Source of the DNA: Dongia_B soli
GTDB lineage: Bacteria > Pseudomonadota > Alphaproteobacteria > Dongiales > Dongiaceae
Assembly (NCBI RefSeq): GCF_034044715.1
Contig: NZ_JAXCLW010000004.1
Location: 1 to 64,000 of the forward strand
Length of the DNA stretch: 64,000 nt
Direction of reading: 5' to 3'
Of this stretch, positions 1-7,921 are shown one piece after another. The stretch's first letter is position 1, and each line of letters begins with the position of its first letter. The notes under the pieces are model-generated. The model ran no database searches. It saw nothing but the letters and a program-made list of their open reading frames with translations, and was not told the DNA's origin. Made by a program: the position numbers and the translations under genes.

Positions 1-77
1 GTCTTACCATGGTCAACGTGGCCAATCGTCCCAACGTTGCAGTGCGGCTTGTTCCGCTCAAATTTCGCCTTCGCCAT
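1..77 (-). CDS. tuf: Elongation factor Tu, N-terminal fragment cut by window edge
   Basis: Reading leftward from the ATG at 75-77 gives MAKAKFERNKPHCNVGTIGH followed by VDHGKT, the universal EF-Tu amino terminus ending in the G1 nucleotide-binding loop. EF-Tu delivers aminoacyl-tRNA to the ribosome as a GTP complex. A GGGAG ribosome-binding site lies 7 bases upstream of the start. The gene follows fusA after 33 bases on the same strand, the usual end of the str operon. Only about 25 codons are inside the window. Confidence 0.95.
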   Translation of the reverse strand, partial: MAKAKFERNKPHCNVGTIGHVDHGK

Positions 78-110
78 CTTGCAGCTCCCTTATCCTGGGT
101 TCCCCGTTGG

Positions 111-2186
111 TTACGCCATCTTGGCGCGGACTTCGTCCGCAACCGCCTGGGGCACTTGTTCGTAGTGATCGAATGTCATGGTGTACTGGGCACGGCCCTG
201 GGTCATCGACCGCAACGTGTTCACGTAGCCAAACATATTGGCCAGCGGCACCATGGCAGTGATGACGCGGGCATTGCCGCGGCTATCCATGCCCTGAACC
301 TGGCCACGACGGCTGTTCAAGTCGCCGATGCAGTCACCCATGTAGTCTTCCGGCGTCACCACCTCGACCTTCATCATCGGCTCGAGCAGCTTCGGACCGG
401 CCTTGGGCATACCTTCGCGATAGCAGGCGCGGGCTGCGATATCGAAGGTCAGCACGTTCGAGTCGACGTCGTGATAGGCACCGTCGATCAGCGTCGCCTT
501 GAAATCGATCATCGGGAAGCCGGCGATGACGCCCTGCTCCTTGGCCGACTTCAGGCCCTTTTCGACGCCCGGCACGTATTCCTTCGGCACCGAACCACCG
601 ACCACCGCATTTTCGAAAACGAAACCCCCGCCCGCTTCCAGCGGCTCGAAGCGGATCTTGACGCGGGCGAACTGGCCCGAACCACCGGTCTGCTTCTTGT
701 GAGTGTAATCGTGCTCGATTTTCTTCGTGATGGTCTCACGATAAGCTACCTGCGGCGCGCCGACATTGGCTTCGACCTTGAACTCACGCTTCATGCGATC
801 GACGATGATTTCGAGATGGAGTTCGCCCATCCCTTTAATGATCGTCTGGCCGGATTCATGATCGGTTGACACGCGGAAGGAAGGATCTTCCTGCGCCAGG
901 CGATTGAGCGCGAGGCCCATCTTTTCCTGATCGCTCTTGGTCTTCGGCTCCACCGCGACCTCGATGACCGGCTCGGGGAATTCCATGCGCTCAAGGACGA
1001 TCGGATGGGTCGGATCGCAGAGCGTGTCACCGGTAGTGGTGCCCTTGAGGCCGGCGATCGCGACAATGTCGCCAGCGCGGGCTTCCTTAATGTCCTCGCG
1101 GCTATTCGCATGCATCTGCAGCATACGGCCAACACGTTCCTTGTCGCCCTTCACGGTGTTCAGCGTCTGGGTGCCGGTGTTCAATACGCCGGAATAGACA
1201 CGAACGAAAGTCAGCGAACCGACAAAGGGGTCCGTCATAATCTTGAAAGCGAGACCCGAGAACGGTTCGTCGTCGGAGCTCTTACGGATCAATTCCTTCT
1301 CGCCATCGACTTCAACGCCCTTCACATCGGGCACGTCGAGGGGCGACGGAAGGAAATCGACCACGGCGTCCAGCATCCACTGCACGCCCTTGTTCTTGAA
1401 AGCGGAGCCGCACAGCACCGGGACGAAAGCGCCCGAGATGGTGCCCTTGCGAATCAACTTCTTCAGCGTATCGACATCCGGCTCCTTGCCTTCGAGATAC
1501 GCTTCCATGGCGGCGTCATCCATTTCGACGGCCATTTCGACGATCCGGGCGTGATATTCCTCAGCCTTTTCCTTAAGGTCGGCCGGGATATCGCCGACGA
1601 CGTATTCGGCGCCAAGGCTTTCGTCCTTCCAGACGACGCCCTTCATGGTGATCAGATCAACCAGACCAGCGAACTCGCTTTCGGCGCCGATCGGCAGATG
1701 GATCGGCATTGGCTTTGCGCCAAGGCGATCGACGATCATGTCGACGCAGCGATAGAAGTCGGCACCGATACGATCCATCTTGTTGACGAAGCAAATGCGC
1801 GGCACGCCGTACTTGTCGGCCTGACGCCACACCGTCTCGGACTGCGGCTCGACGCCGGCAACCGAGTCAAACACCGTCACCGCACCGTCGAGCACACGCA
1901 GCGAGCGCTCGACTTCAATCGTGAAGTCCACGTGGCCCGGGGTGTCGATGATGTTGATTCGGTAGTCCTTCCAGAAGCAGGTCGTCGCGGCCGAAGTGAT
2001 GGTGATGCCGCGTTCCTGCTCCTGCTCCATCCAGTCCATGGTGGCAGTGCCTTCGTGCACTTCACCAATCTTGTAGGAGCGGCCGGTGTAATAAAGGATG
2101 CGCTCAGTAGTCGTGGTCTTACCGGCATCGATGTGGGCCATGATGCCGATATTGCGATAACGATCGAGCGGCGTGGTGCGAGCCAT
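111..2186 (-). CDS. fusA: Translation elongation factor G
   Basis: A 691-residue GTPase that translocates tRNA and mRNA on the ribosome and helps recycle it. The N-terminus carries the EF-G G1 loop (AHIDAGKTTTTERIL, about residues 18-32), the G3 motif DTPGHVDF (about 81-88) and the G4 motif NKMDR (about 135-139). Domains II to V follow, with the conserved domain IV region (THKKQTGGSGQFARV) near residue 500. The length is normal for bacterial EF-G. It lies between rpsG and tuf on the same strand with short gaps, so it is the third gene of the str operon. Confidence 0.98.
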   Translation of the reverse strand: MARTTPLDRYRNIGIMAHIDAGKTTTTERILYYTGRSYKIGEVHEGTATMDWMEQEQERGITITSAATTCFWKDYRINIIDTPGHVDFTIEVERSLRVLDGAVTVFDSVAGVEPQSETVWRQADKYGVPRICFVNKMDRIGADFYRCVDMIVDRLGAKPMPIHLPIGAESEFAGLVDLITMKGVVWKDESLGAEYVVGDIPADLKEKAEEYHARIVEMAVEMDDAAMEAYLEGKEPDVDTLKKLIRKGTISGAFVPVLCGSAFKNKGVQWMLDAVVDFLPSPLDVPDVKGVEVDGEKELIRKSSDDEPFSGLAFKIMTDPFVGSLTFVRVYSGVLNTGTQTLNTVKGDKERVGRMLQMHANSREDIKEARAGDIVAIAGLKGTTTGDTLCDPTHPIVLERMEFPEPVIEVAVEPKTKSDQEKMGLALNRLAQEDPSFRVSTDHESGQTIIKGMGELHLEIIVDRMKREFKVEANVGAPQVAYRETITKKIEHDYTHKKQTGGSGQFARVKIRFEPLEAGGGFVFENAVVGGSVPKEYVPGVEKGLKSAKEQGVIAGFPMIDFKATLIDGAYHDVDSNVLTFDIAARACYREGMPKAGPKLLEPMMKVEVVTPEDYMGDCIGDLNSRRGQVQGMDSRGNARVITAMVPLANMFGYVNTLRSMTQGRAQYTMTFDHYEQVPQAVADEVRAKMA

Positions 2187-2213
2187 TTGGGATCCGTTCC
2201 TTCCTGCGCCCGA

Positions 2214-2684
2214 TTACCAGCGATAGTGCGAGAAGGCCTTGTTGGCCTCTGCCATGCGGTGGGTATCTTCGCGCTTCTTGACCGAGGCGCCGCGGTTGTT
2301 GGCGGCATCGAGAAGCTCGGCCGACAGGCGGTCGGTCATGGTCTGCTCCGAACGGCCGCGCGCGGTTTGGATGATCCAGCGGATCGCCAGCGCCTGGGCG
2401 CGGTCCGGACGAACTTCGACCGGCACCTGGTAGGTGGCACCGCCGACGCGGCGCGACCGGACTTCCAGATGCGGCTTCACATTATCCAGCGCATCGTGGA
2501 ACAACTTGATGGGATCGCCCTTGGACTTCTTCTCGACCTGGGAGAAGGCGCCATAGACGATACCTTCGGCGGCAGATTTCTTGCCGTCGTACATCAAGGA
2601 GTTAATGAACTTGGTGACGACAATGTCGTGGAACTTGGCGTCCGGAAGAACTTCGCGCTTTTCAGCTGCGTGACGACGAGACAT
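2214..2684 (-). CDS. rpsG: 30S ribosomal protein S7
   Basis: A 156-residue protein starting MSRRHAAEKREVLPD with the S7 core LYNDVVTKFIN-like segment (here FHDIVVTKFINSLMYDGKKS) and the RRVGGATYQVPVEV block around residues 80-95. S7 nucleates assembly of the 30S head by binding the 3' domain of 16S rRNA. A GGAG ribosome-binding site sits 8 bases before the ATG. The gene is 12 bases downstream of rpsL and 27 bases upstream of fusA. Confidence 0.98.
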   Translation of the reverse strand: MSRRHAAEKREVLPDAKFHDIVVTKFINSLMYDGKKSAAEGIVYGAFSQVEKKSKGDPIKLFHDALDNVKPHLEVRSRRVGGATYQVPVEVRPDRAQALAIRWIIQTARGRSEQTMTDRLSAELLDAANNRGASVKKREDTHRMAEANKAFSHYRW

Positions 2685-2696
2685 CGGGAGATCTCC

Positions 2697-3068
2697 TTAC
2701 TTCGGACGCTTCGCGCCGTATTTCGAACGGCGTTGCTTGCGGTCCTTCACACCCTGGGTATCCAAGGTGCCGCGAATGANNNNNNNNNNNNNNNNNNNNN
2801 NNNNNNNNNNNNNNNNNNNNNNNNNNNNNNNNNNNNNNNNNNNNNNNNNNNNNNNNNNNNNNNNNNNNNNNNNNNNNNNNNNNNNNNNNNNNNNNNNNNN
2901 NNNNNNNNNNNNNNNNNNNNNNNNNNNNNNNNNNNNNNNNNNNNNNNNNNNNNNNNNNNNNNNNNNNNNNNNNNNNNNNNNNNNNNNNNNNNNNNNNNTG
3001 GCCGGGACTTTATTGCGCGCCGCCAAAGGCGCACGCGGCTTACGGATCAACTGATTGATCGTCGGCAT
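2697..3068 (-). CDS. rpsL: 30S ribosomal protein S12 (middle masked by Ns)
   Basis: The first 23 residues (MPTINQLIRKPRAPLAARNK then VPA) and the last 26 (IRGTLDTQGVKDRKQRRSK then YGAKRPK) are unmistakable S12, the decoding-centre protein of the small subunit. Bases 2780-2998 between them are N. With those 219 bases the frame is kept and the protein would be 123 residues, the normal alphaproteobacterial length, so the run of Ns probably has the true length. The ATG at 3066-3068 is preceded by GAGGAAGAGA. A longer in-frame ATG at 3161 has no S12 homology upstream and is not used. First gene of the str operon. Confidence 0.96.
   Translation of the reverse strand: MPTINQLIRKPRAPLAARNKVPAXXXXXXXXXXXXXXXXXXXXXXXXXXXXXXXXXXXXXXXXXXXXXXXXXXXXXXXXXXXXXXXXXXXXXXXXXXIRGTLDTQGVKDRKQRRSKYGAKRPK
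2780..2998. other. Masked or gap sequence (219 Ns) inside rpsL
   Basis: An unbroken run of 219 Ns, which is exactly 73 codons. It replaces S12 codons 24 to about 97, the most conserved part of the protein and the part that carries the known streptomycin-related loops. The flanking sequence is in the same reading frame on both sides. Confidence 0.99.
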
Positions 3069-3197
3069 TCTCTTCCTCACGTTTGCGCGTCCGGACCGTG
3101 TCCATCGGCGCCTAAAATAGCCATACGCAAAATGACCACACCGACCGAAGGCTTCTGCCAAGGGTATCGATGCGGTCAGCTACACTTGCCGAACTGG

Positions 3198-3211
3198 CCC
3201 TGAATTCAGGG
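3198..3211. promoter_or_regulatory. 14-bp perfect palindrome in the rpsL leader
   Basis: CCCTGAATTCAGGG is a perfect inverted repeat inside the roughly 230-base 5' leader that the promoter at 3304-3332 would give the str mRNA. It could form a leader hairpin or be a protein site; no T-run follows on either strand, so it is not an intrinsic terminator. Confidence 0.35.
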
Positions 3212-3303
3212 GCTTAGGGGACCGGCCTATGTATCCAAATGCTTAAGTCGGGACAGCGTCTAAGCCGCGATGGCCTACCACCAGCCCCCTTAAAGGCGGG
3301 CGG

Positions 3304-3332
3304 AATATATTGATTCGGCGGGGGAGCGTCAA
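3304..3332 (-). promoter_or_regulatory. Sigma70-type promoter for the str operon
   Basis: On the minus strand TTGACG (3327-3332) and TATATT (3304-3309) are separated by exactly 17 bases. They match the housekeeping consensus closely and point towards rpsL. Initiation about 7 bases downstream would leave a leader of about 230 bases. The rest of the rpsL-regulator spacer (3069-3487) holds no convincing gene. Confidence 0.7.
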
Positions 3333-3487
3333 GTGAAAGAATCCCCCGTGGTCTTAAGAAAATAGCTTTTTCTTTCAAATACTTGAGTCGACGGGGCCGA
3401 TGCAGGCCGATACCCGTATATTGTGTCCCAAGCTAGATAACCCGCTATATATTGGTTTTATTTCCTGATTAGGCCCCGAATGAGCGA

Positions 3488-4116
3488 TTAGCCTGGCGTT
3501 TTCCCCATCGGTTGGTCTGGCCCTGGCAAGTCCTCATCTGCGAGATCGTCAGAACCTGTGTCTTGGAAGCCACGCCATGGTTTTCCGGTATCTGATGGGA
3601 AGCGATAAATCCCTTTCTCGGAGTCGATTGGTGTTCGCTGGGTTGTCAACCGGGCAAAAAGGTCGTTCAGCGTCCTTCCCGGTTCCAGCCGAAACGCTCG
3701 CGCCGACACGGCCGCGGTTTCGATCCCGATGGGCTTGGGTCATGAGCCGTCAGGTCCTGCCGCTCTATCTGTCCCTCGATCTCCGGCGGCAGAACGGCAT
3801 CAATCTTCACCAAAGCCTCCTCAGCCGCCTGGATCAGGGTAGAATCGCCCCAGGCCCGCACAAAGCGCGCGCCGAGCACCAGCGCCTGCAATCCCTCGCT
3901 AGAGAACTGCAATGGCGGCAGCACGAAATGGCTGCGGATCACATAGCCGAGGCCACGTTCACCTTCGATCGGCACGCCGGTCGCAATCAGCGCCTCGATA
4001 TCGCGATAGATCGTGCGAACCGAAACTTCGAGCCGGTCGGCAATGGCTTGCGCCGTCCGCAGCCGCTGGCCGCGCAGCAATTGCACGATCTCGAATGACC
4101 GATCCGCACGCCGCAT
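3488..4116 (-). pseudogene. YafY-type DeoR/WYL regulator remnant, WYL domain deleted and frame shifted
   Basis: From the ATG at 4116 the first ~125 residues are a typical YafY-family DNA-binding half: MRRADRSFEIVQLLRGQRL, the helix-turn-helix AQAIADRLEVSVRTIYRDI and the linker VPIEGERGLGYVI. After RQDLTAHD (about 3745) the frame is lost: it continues for only about 25 unrelated residues, ending at 3667. In another frame the same DNA encodes FRLEPGRTLNDLFARL (about 3647-3694), which is the family's usual C-terminal end. About 85 residues, the ligand-sensing WYL domain, are missing, compared with about 230 residues for the family. The simplest reading is an internal deletion that also shifted the frame. 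It lies 37 bases downstream of the monooxygenase-like gene. A working WYL-less repressor is possible but unproven. Confidence 0.65.
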
Positions 4117-4153
4117 CTGGACTACCGCCTTGCCTATTTATTCCCCCTGCGCA

Positions 4154-4507
4154 TCATCCGGCGGTGACGATGTGATGATGGCTCATTTTGACGGAGCGCA
4201 GATCGATCATGGAGCAGAAGACTTCGGCCTGGGAGAGCTTATGGAAAACTTCTGCCGCAGCCTTGGCGGATGCTTCATCCCGCCACTCGGCGATATCGAT
4301 CCAGGTTCCGTCTGGGGCTTTAGCAAGGCGCCGGCCGAGAAAGCCGGGCAGCGTAATCAAAGCTCCGTTCGAAGCCTCGGCCGCTGCCATGAAGTTTTCC
4401 TCCGACACATCTTCGGCCAATGAAAAAGTAGCGATCTCCAAAACCTGTCCAATCGTGGTCAGGCCGGTCGCTGCATGCTTTTTTCGGTAGAAGGGATTGG
4501 TCATCAT
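4154..4507 (-). CDS. Antibiotic-biosynthesis-monooxygenase-like (dimeric alpha/beta barrel) protein
   Basis: A 117-residue protein with the small ferredoxin-like fold pattern of the ABM superfamily: a first strand (VLEIATFSL), a helix (SEENFMAAAEASNGALI), the motif LPGFLGRRL, a second strand (GTWIDIAEWRDEASAKAA) and a C-terminal strand with a His pair. Members are often found beside YafY-type regulators, as here, and many have no known substrate. The start is one of two adjacent ATGs at 4507 and 4504. Function unknown; the fold assignment is the supported part. Confidence 0.6.
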   Translation of the reverse strand: MMTNPFYRKKHAATGLTTIGQVLEIATFSLAEDVSEENFMAAAEASNGALITLPGFLGRRLAKAPDGTWIDIAEWRDEASAKAAAEVFHKLSQAEVFCSMIDLRSVKMSHHHIVTAG

Positions 4508-4558
4508 CCTATCCTCGCAGAACCCTCGATTGTTTCTGCAAGCATCCTAAGCGAGGTC

Positions 4559-4589
4559 AACTGACAACGTGGTGTCAGTTGCTGTCAGG
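4559..4589. promoter_or_regulatory. Candidate YafY operator: AACTGACA-N6-TGTCAGTT plus a third half-site
   Basis: A perfect 8-bp inverted repeat at 4559-4580 is followed two bases later by another CTGTCAG half-site (4582-4588). It lies 52 to 73 bases upstream of the monooxygenase-like gene, where a local regulator would bind. Assignment to the adjacent YafY remnant is an inference from position and symmetry. Confidence 0.5.
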
Positions 4590-4615
4590 CGATTGAACTT
4601 AGAACACCTCCAATG

Positions 4616-4642
4616 AAAAAGGGCCGGCAATACTGCCGGCCC
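4616..4642 (-). terminator. Rho-independent terminator downstream of parC
   Basis: On the minus strand GGGCCGGCA-GTAT-TGCCGGCCC is followed directly by TTTTTC. The 9-bp GC-rich stem and the U-run make a standard intrinsic terminator 24 bases after the parC stop codon. Confidence 0.88.
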
Positions 4643-4665
4643 AATTGTCTTCGATGTTTCGATAA

Positions 4666-6918
4666 TTAGAATTTATTGCCGCGCGGGAACCCATTCGGCG
4701 GCAACCGGCCGGCTTGCGCACGTTCGCCGATCCAATCCTTGATATTCGTTTCCGTGCGCTGCCCGGTGCCGTGACGCCAACTGAGGCCTTCCGTCTTTTT
4801 GAACGCCCTCGCGTCGCTGATCCCGCCATCCTTGTATTTCTGCAAGGTGACGCCGCGACCGCGACTCATTTCCGGCACTTCCTTCAGCGGGAAGATCAGC
4901 AGTTTGCGGTTTTCTCCGATCGTCGCCAGCATATCGGCCGCCGGCGATACGGGCACGCAGATCGCCGCCTCGCCGCCCTCGCCAAGCACTAGCACCTGCT
5001 TGCCGGAGCGGGTTTGTGCCACAATATCGTCGGACGGGACGATGAAGCCGCGGCCATCATGCGCCGCCACCAGCAATTTGATGCCCGGCTTATGGATCAT
5101 CACGTCGACAATGTCCTGATCATTGCCGAGATCGATCATGAGCCGGATCGGTTCCCCATGGCCACGGCCACCCGGCAGCTTATCGACACCGATCGTGTAG
5201 AATTTCCCATTGGTGCCGAACACCAGCAACTTATCGGTGGTCTCGCACTGAATGTGGAATTTCGCGCGGTCGCCATCCTTGAATTTGATTTCCGGACTTT
5301 CCTCCACATGGCCTTTCATCGTACGGATCCAGCCCTTGGCCGAGCAAATGACCGTCACCGGCTCCCGCTCGACCATAGCTTCCAGGGGAATGATCACCGC
5401 ACTTGGTGCATCGGCGAAAGCCGTACGGCGCCGACCCAGTTCGGTCTTCGGACCATAGGTCTTTTTCAGCTCGCCGATCTCATCGGAGATCCGAGACCAC
5501 TGCTGGCCTTCCTCCTGCAAGAGCTGACTTAGCTCCTTCTTCTCCTGGCTGAGTTTCTTGTGCTCGCCTTTGATCTCCACCTCTTCCAGCTTGCGCAAGG
5601 ACTTCAGGCGCATATTGAGGATGGATTCAGCCTGCAGATCGGTCAGACCCCACTTTCTCATCATGACCGGCTTCGGTTCGTCCTCATACCGGATGATGCG
5701 GATGACCTCATCGATATTGAGATAGGCGACCAGATAGCCGTCCAGGATCTCCAAACGCCGTTCGATTTCACCCAGACGGAACTTGCTACGCCGAACCAGC
5801 ACCTCACGGCGGTGATCGAGGAATGCTCGCAGCACTTCCGGCAGCGGCATAACCCGCGGCGTCTGGCTGGCATCCAGCACGTTCATGTTAAGGCCGAAAC
5901 GGGTTTCGAAATCGGTCTGGCGGAACAGTTGTTCCATCAGATGAAGCGGCTCGACATTGCGGCTCTTCGGCACCAGCACGATGCGGACATCGGTAGTGGA
6001 TTCGTCACGAATGTCGTCAAGGAAAGGCAGCTTCTTCTCATGCAGGAGATCGGCGACCTTCTCGATCAATCTCGACTTCGCCACCTGATAGGGAATTTCC
6101 GTGACGACGATCTGCCAGCCGCCGCCCTTGAGATCCTCTTTCTCCCACCGCGAGCGGATGCGGAAGGACCCGCGGCCGGTGCGATAGGCTTCGACCATGG
6201 TTTCCCGGGATTCGCAGACGATACCGCCGGTGGGGAAATCCGGTCCGGGCATCAGGCTGACCAGCTTTTCGATCGTCGCGTTCGGCGATTTGATCAGGTG
6301 CTGGAGCGCGTCGCAAACCTCCGCCACGTTATGCGGTGGAACACTGGTCGCCATGCCAACGGCAATGCCTTGCGCACCATTCGCCAAAAAATTGGGAAAG
6401 GCTGCCGGCAGGACAACCGGTTCAACATTCTCGCCGTCATAGGTGGCGCGGAAATCGACCGTATCCTCGGTGATGCCATTCAACATCAAGGCGGCAGCTT
6501 CCGTCAGCCGCGCTTCGGTGTACCGCATCGCCGCGGCATTATCGCCGTCGATATTGCCGAAATTCCCTTGGCCGTCGACCATGGGATAACGCTGCGCGAA
6601 ATCCTGAGCCATGCGTACAAGGGCATCATAGATCGATTGGTCGCCATGGGGATGGTATTGACCGATCACATCACCGACCACACGGGCCGATTTCTTATAG
6701 CCCTGGCCCGGCTCAAGCCGGAGCTGGCGCATCGCATAAAGCAGACGACGATGAACGGGCTTTAGCCCGTCACGCACATCCGGCAGCGAGCGCGACATGA
6801 TGGTGGAGAGCGCGTAAGAAAGGTAACGCTCGCCCAAGGCCTCCGCCATGTCGACGACACGGATATCGCCGCTGGGCGACTCGGGCGGCTGGGTTTTCGC
6901 GGTTGCCTTCTTGGCCAT
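4666..6918 (-). CDS. parC: DNA topoisomerase IV subunit A
   Basis: A 750-residue type IIA topoisomerase subunit that cuts and rejoins DNA to unlink daughter chromosomes. The N-terminal breakage-reunion domain has LSYALSTIMSRSLPDVRDGLK at about residues 32-53, YHPHGDQSIYDALVRMAQDF near 87 and the active-site Tyr in AAMRYTEARL near 127. The C-terminal beta-pinwheel is short, as in alphaproteobacterial ParC rather than GyrA, and no GyrA box is seen. The ATG at 6918 has AAAGGA 7 bases upstream; an in-frame ATG at 6942 has no such site and adds only eight unmatched residues. The parE partner is not in the window. Confidence 0.93.
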   Translation of the reverse strand: MAKKATAKTQPPESPSGDIRVVDMAEALGERYLSYALSTIMSRSLPDVRDGLKPVHRRLLYAMRQLRLEPGQGYKKSARVVGDVIGQYHPHGDQSIYDALVRMAQDFAQRYPMVDGQGNFGNIDGDNAAAMRYTEARLTEAAALMLNGITEDTVDFRATYDGENVEPVVLPAAFPNFLANGAQGIAVGMATSVPPHNVAEVCDALQHLIKSPNATIEKLVSLMPGPDFPTGGIVCESRETMVEAYRTGRGSFRIRSRWEKEDLKGGGWQIVVTEIPYQVAKSRLIEKVADLLHEKKLPFLDDIRDESTTDVRIVLVPKSRNVEPLHLMEQLFRQTDFETRFGLNMNVLDASQTPRVMPLPEVLRAFLDHRREVLVRRSKFRLGEIERRLEILDGYLVAYLNIDEVIRIIRYEDEPKPVMMRKWGLTDLQAESILNMRLKSLRKLEEVEIKGEHKKLSQEKKELSQLLQEEGQQWSRISDEIGELKKTYGPKTELGRRRTAFADAPSAVIIPLEAMVEREPVTVICSAKGWIRTMKGHVEESPEIKFKDGDRAKFHIQCETTDKLLVFGTNGKFYTIGVDKLPGGRGHGEPIRLMIDLGNDQDIVDVMIHKPGIKLLVAAHDGRGFIVPSDDIVAQTRSGKQVLVLGEGGEAAICVPVSPAADMLATIGENRKLLIFPLKEVPEMSRGRGVTLQKYKDGGISDARAFKKTEGLSWRHGTGQRTETNIKDWIGERAQAGRLPPNGFPRGNKF

Positions 6919-7082
6919 ACTATATCCTTTGGTCTCAATCATTTACCGGGACTGACGTCCCGAGTGATCTTAGCATCCCTCGGCTGATTCGGCGCGAAAC
7001 GACGGTTCCGGGGAACGCATGTCTAGGCCAGGATCACCTCCGGCGGCAAGTTCTGCGATCGGAAAGCGCCAACTTACGGGCG

Positions 7083-7883
7083 CTAACCTTGCAGGCGCTG
7101 GAGAAATTGCCGGCGTGCCATCGGCCCCTCGCTTAAAGACGATTGTCTCGATGTCGCCGAGTTGCCGGATCCGGGTGATGAACCGGTTTGAGCGAAAACA
7201 TGGCGAGCCAGGAAATGGCCCGTCAAGCGCAGGCCGTCCAGAATGGCTGCGCGGTCCGGCCGCGCCGTATGGTCTTCGGCCAGGAAAGCCGGCAAAGGCA
7301 GCAAACGGTCGTGATAACCCTGCCCTGCCGAGCGGGTAACGGACCGCCCGGTCTTCGGCGAGACGTAGCTCAATCCCTCAGTTTCACCGGTCACGGCGCA
7401 GTGGGTGAGATCGAGGCCAAAACCGAGATCGGCCAGAAGCGTCAATTCCCAGCGCACATACTCGACCAGCCAGCCGTCATTGCCCCGGGCATCATCACCG
7501 GCGCGTACTTCCTCAATCAACCGGGCGATCAGGATATCGAGATCGACGAAGATTTCGGGATGTGGCTCGCGCTCCGGCAAGGCGGTATCGATGACGGCGC
7601 AGGCCGAGGCTAAGGCCGCAAGGCGAAGCGGCTGATCCAACAGGAGCGCGGCGACGGATTGCAAACCCTCGATCTGGTAATTGCCGAGTTGTTCGGGCAA
7701 CCGGGCTCGCCAATTCGCCTGCAGCCGATTGCCGAGCTCGATGATCGGCCGCTGGCGGCGCGAAAAGCCGCCGCGCAAGAGGCCGAGATGACGGCCGTGC
7801 TCGCGCGTCAGCAACGTCAGGACGGCGTCATGCTCGCCATAATGCCGCGCGGCTAATACAATCGCTTCGTCCTGCCAATCCAT
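7083..7883 (-). CDS. recO: DNA repair protein RecO
   Basis: A 266-residue protein starting MDWQDEAIVLAARHYGEHD and continuing TLLTREHGRHLGLLRGGFS, the OB-fold N-terminus of RecO. The rest is the helical RecO C-terminal domain (LNRFERELLAE-type segment, here VRWELTLLADLGFGLDLTHC near residue 150). RecO anneals ssDNA and loads RecA with RecR in gap repair. It follows era after 38 bases on the same strand, the common alphaproteobacterial order rnc-era-recO. Confidence 0.93.
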   Translation of the reverse strand: MDWQDEAIVLAARHYGEHDAVLTLLTREHGRHLGLLRGGFSRRQRPIIELGNRLQANWRARLPEQLGNYQIEGLQSVAALLLDQPLRLAALASACAVIDTALPEREPHPEIFVDLDILIARLIEEVRAGDDARGNDGWLVEYVRWELTLLADLGFGLDLTHCAVTGETEGLSYVSPKTGRSVTRSAGQGYHDRLLPLPAFLAEDHTARPDRAAILDGLRLTGHFLARHVFAQTGSSPGSGNSATSRQSSLSEGPMARRQFLQRLQG

Positions 7884-7921
7884 GCGTCACTATAGCAGGG
7901 GATGATCCGGTGGCGAGAAAC

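Noticed and set aside
1005..3203. Long plus-strand open frame antisense to fusA, rpsG and rpsL
   Set aside because: It runs through the Ns and is opposite highly conserved ribosomal genes; its translation is His/Arg/Asp-rich without any motif. It is a codon-bias shadow.
5560..6765. 401-codon plus-strand frame opposite parC
   Set aside because: Shadow of parC codon use, with no ribosome-binding site or recognisable domain.
6947..6962. CGGGAC-TGAC-GTCCCG hairpin in the parC leader
   Set aside because: Only a 6-bp stem with no U-run, so too weak to name as a terminator or riboswitch.
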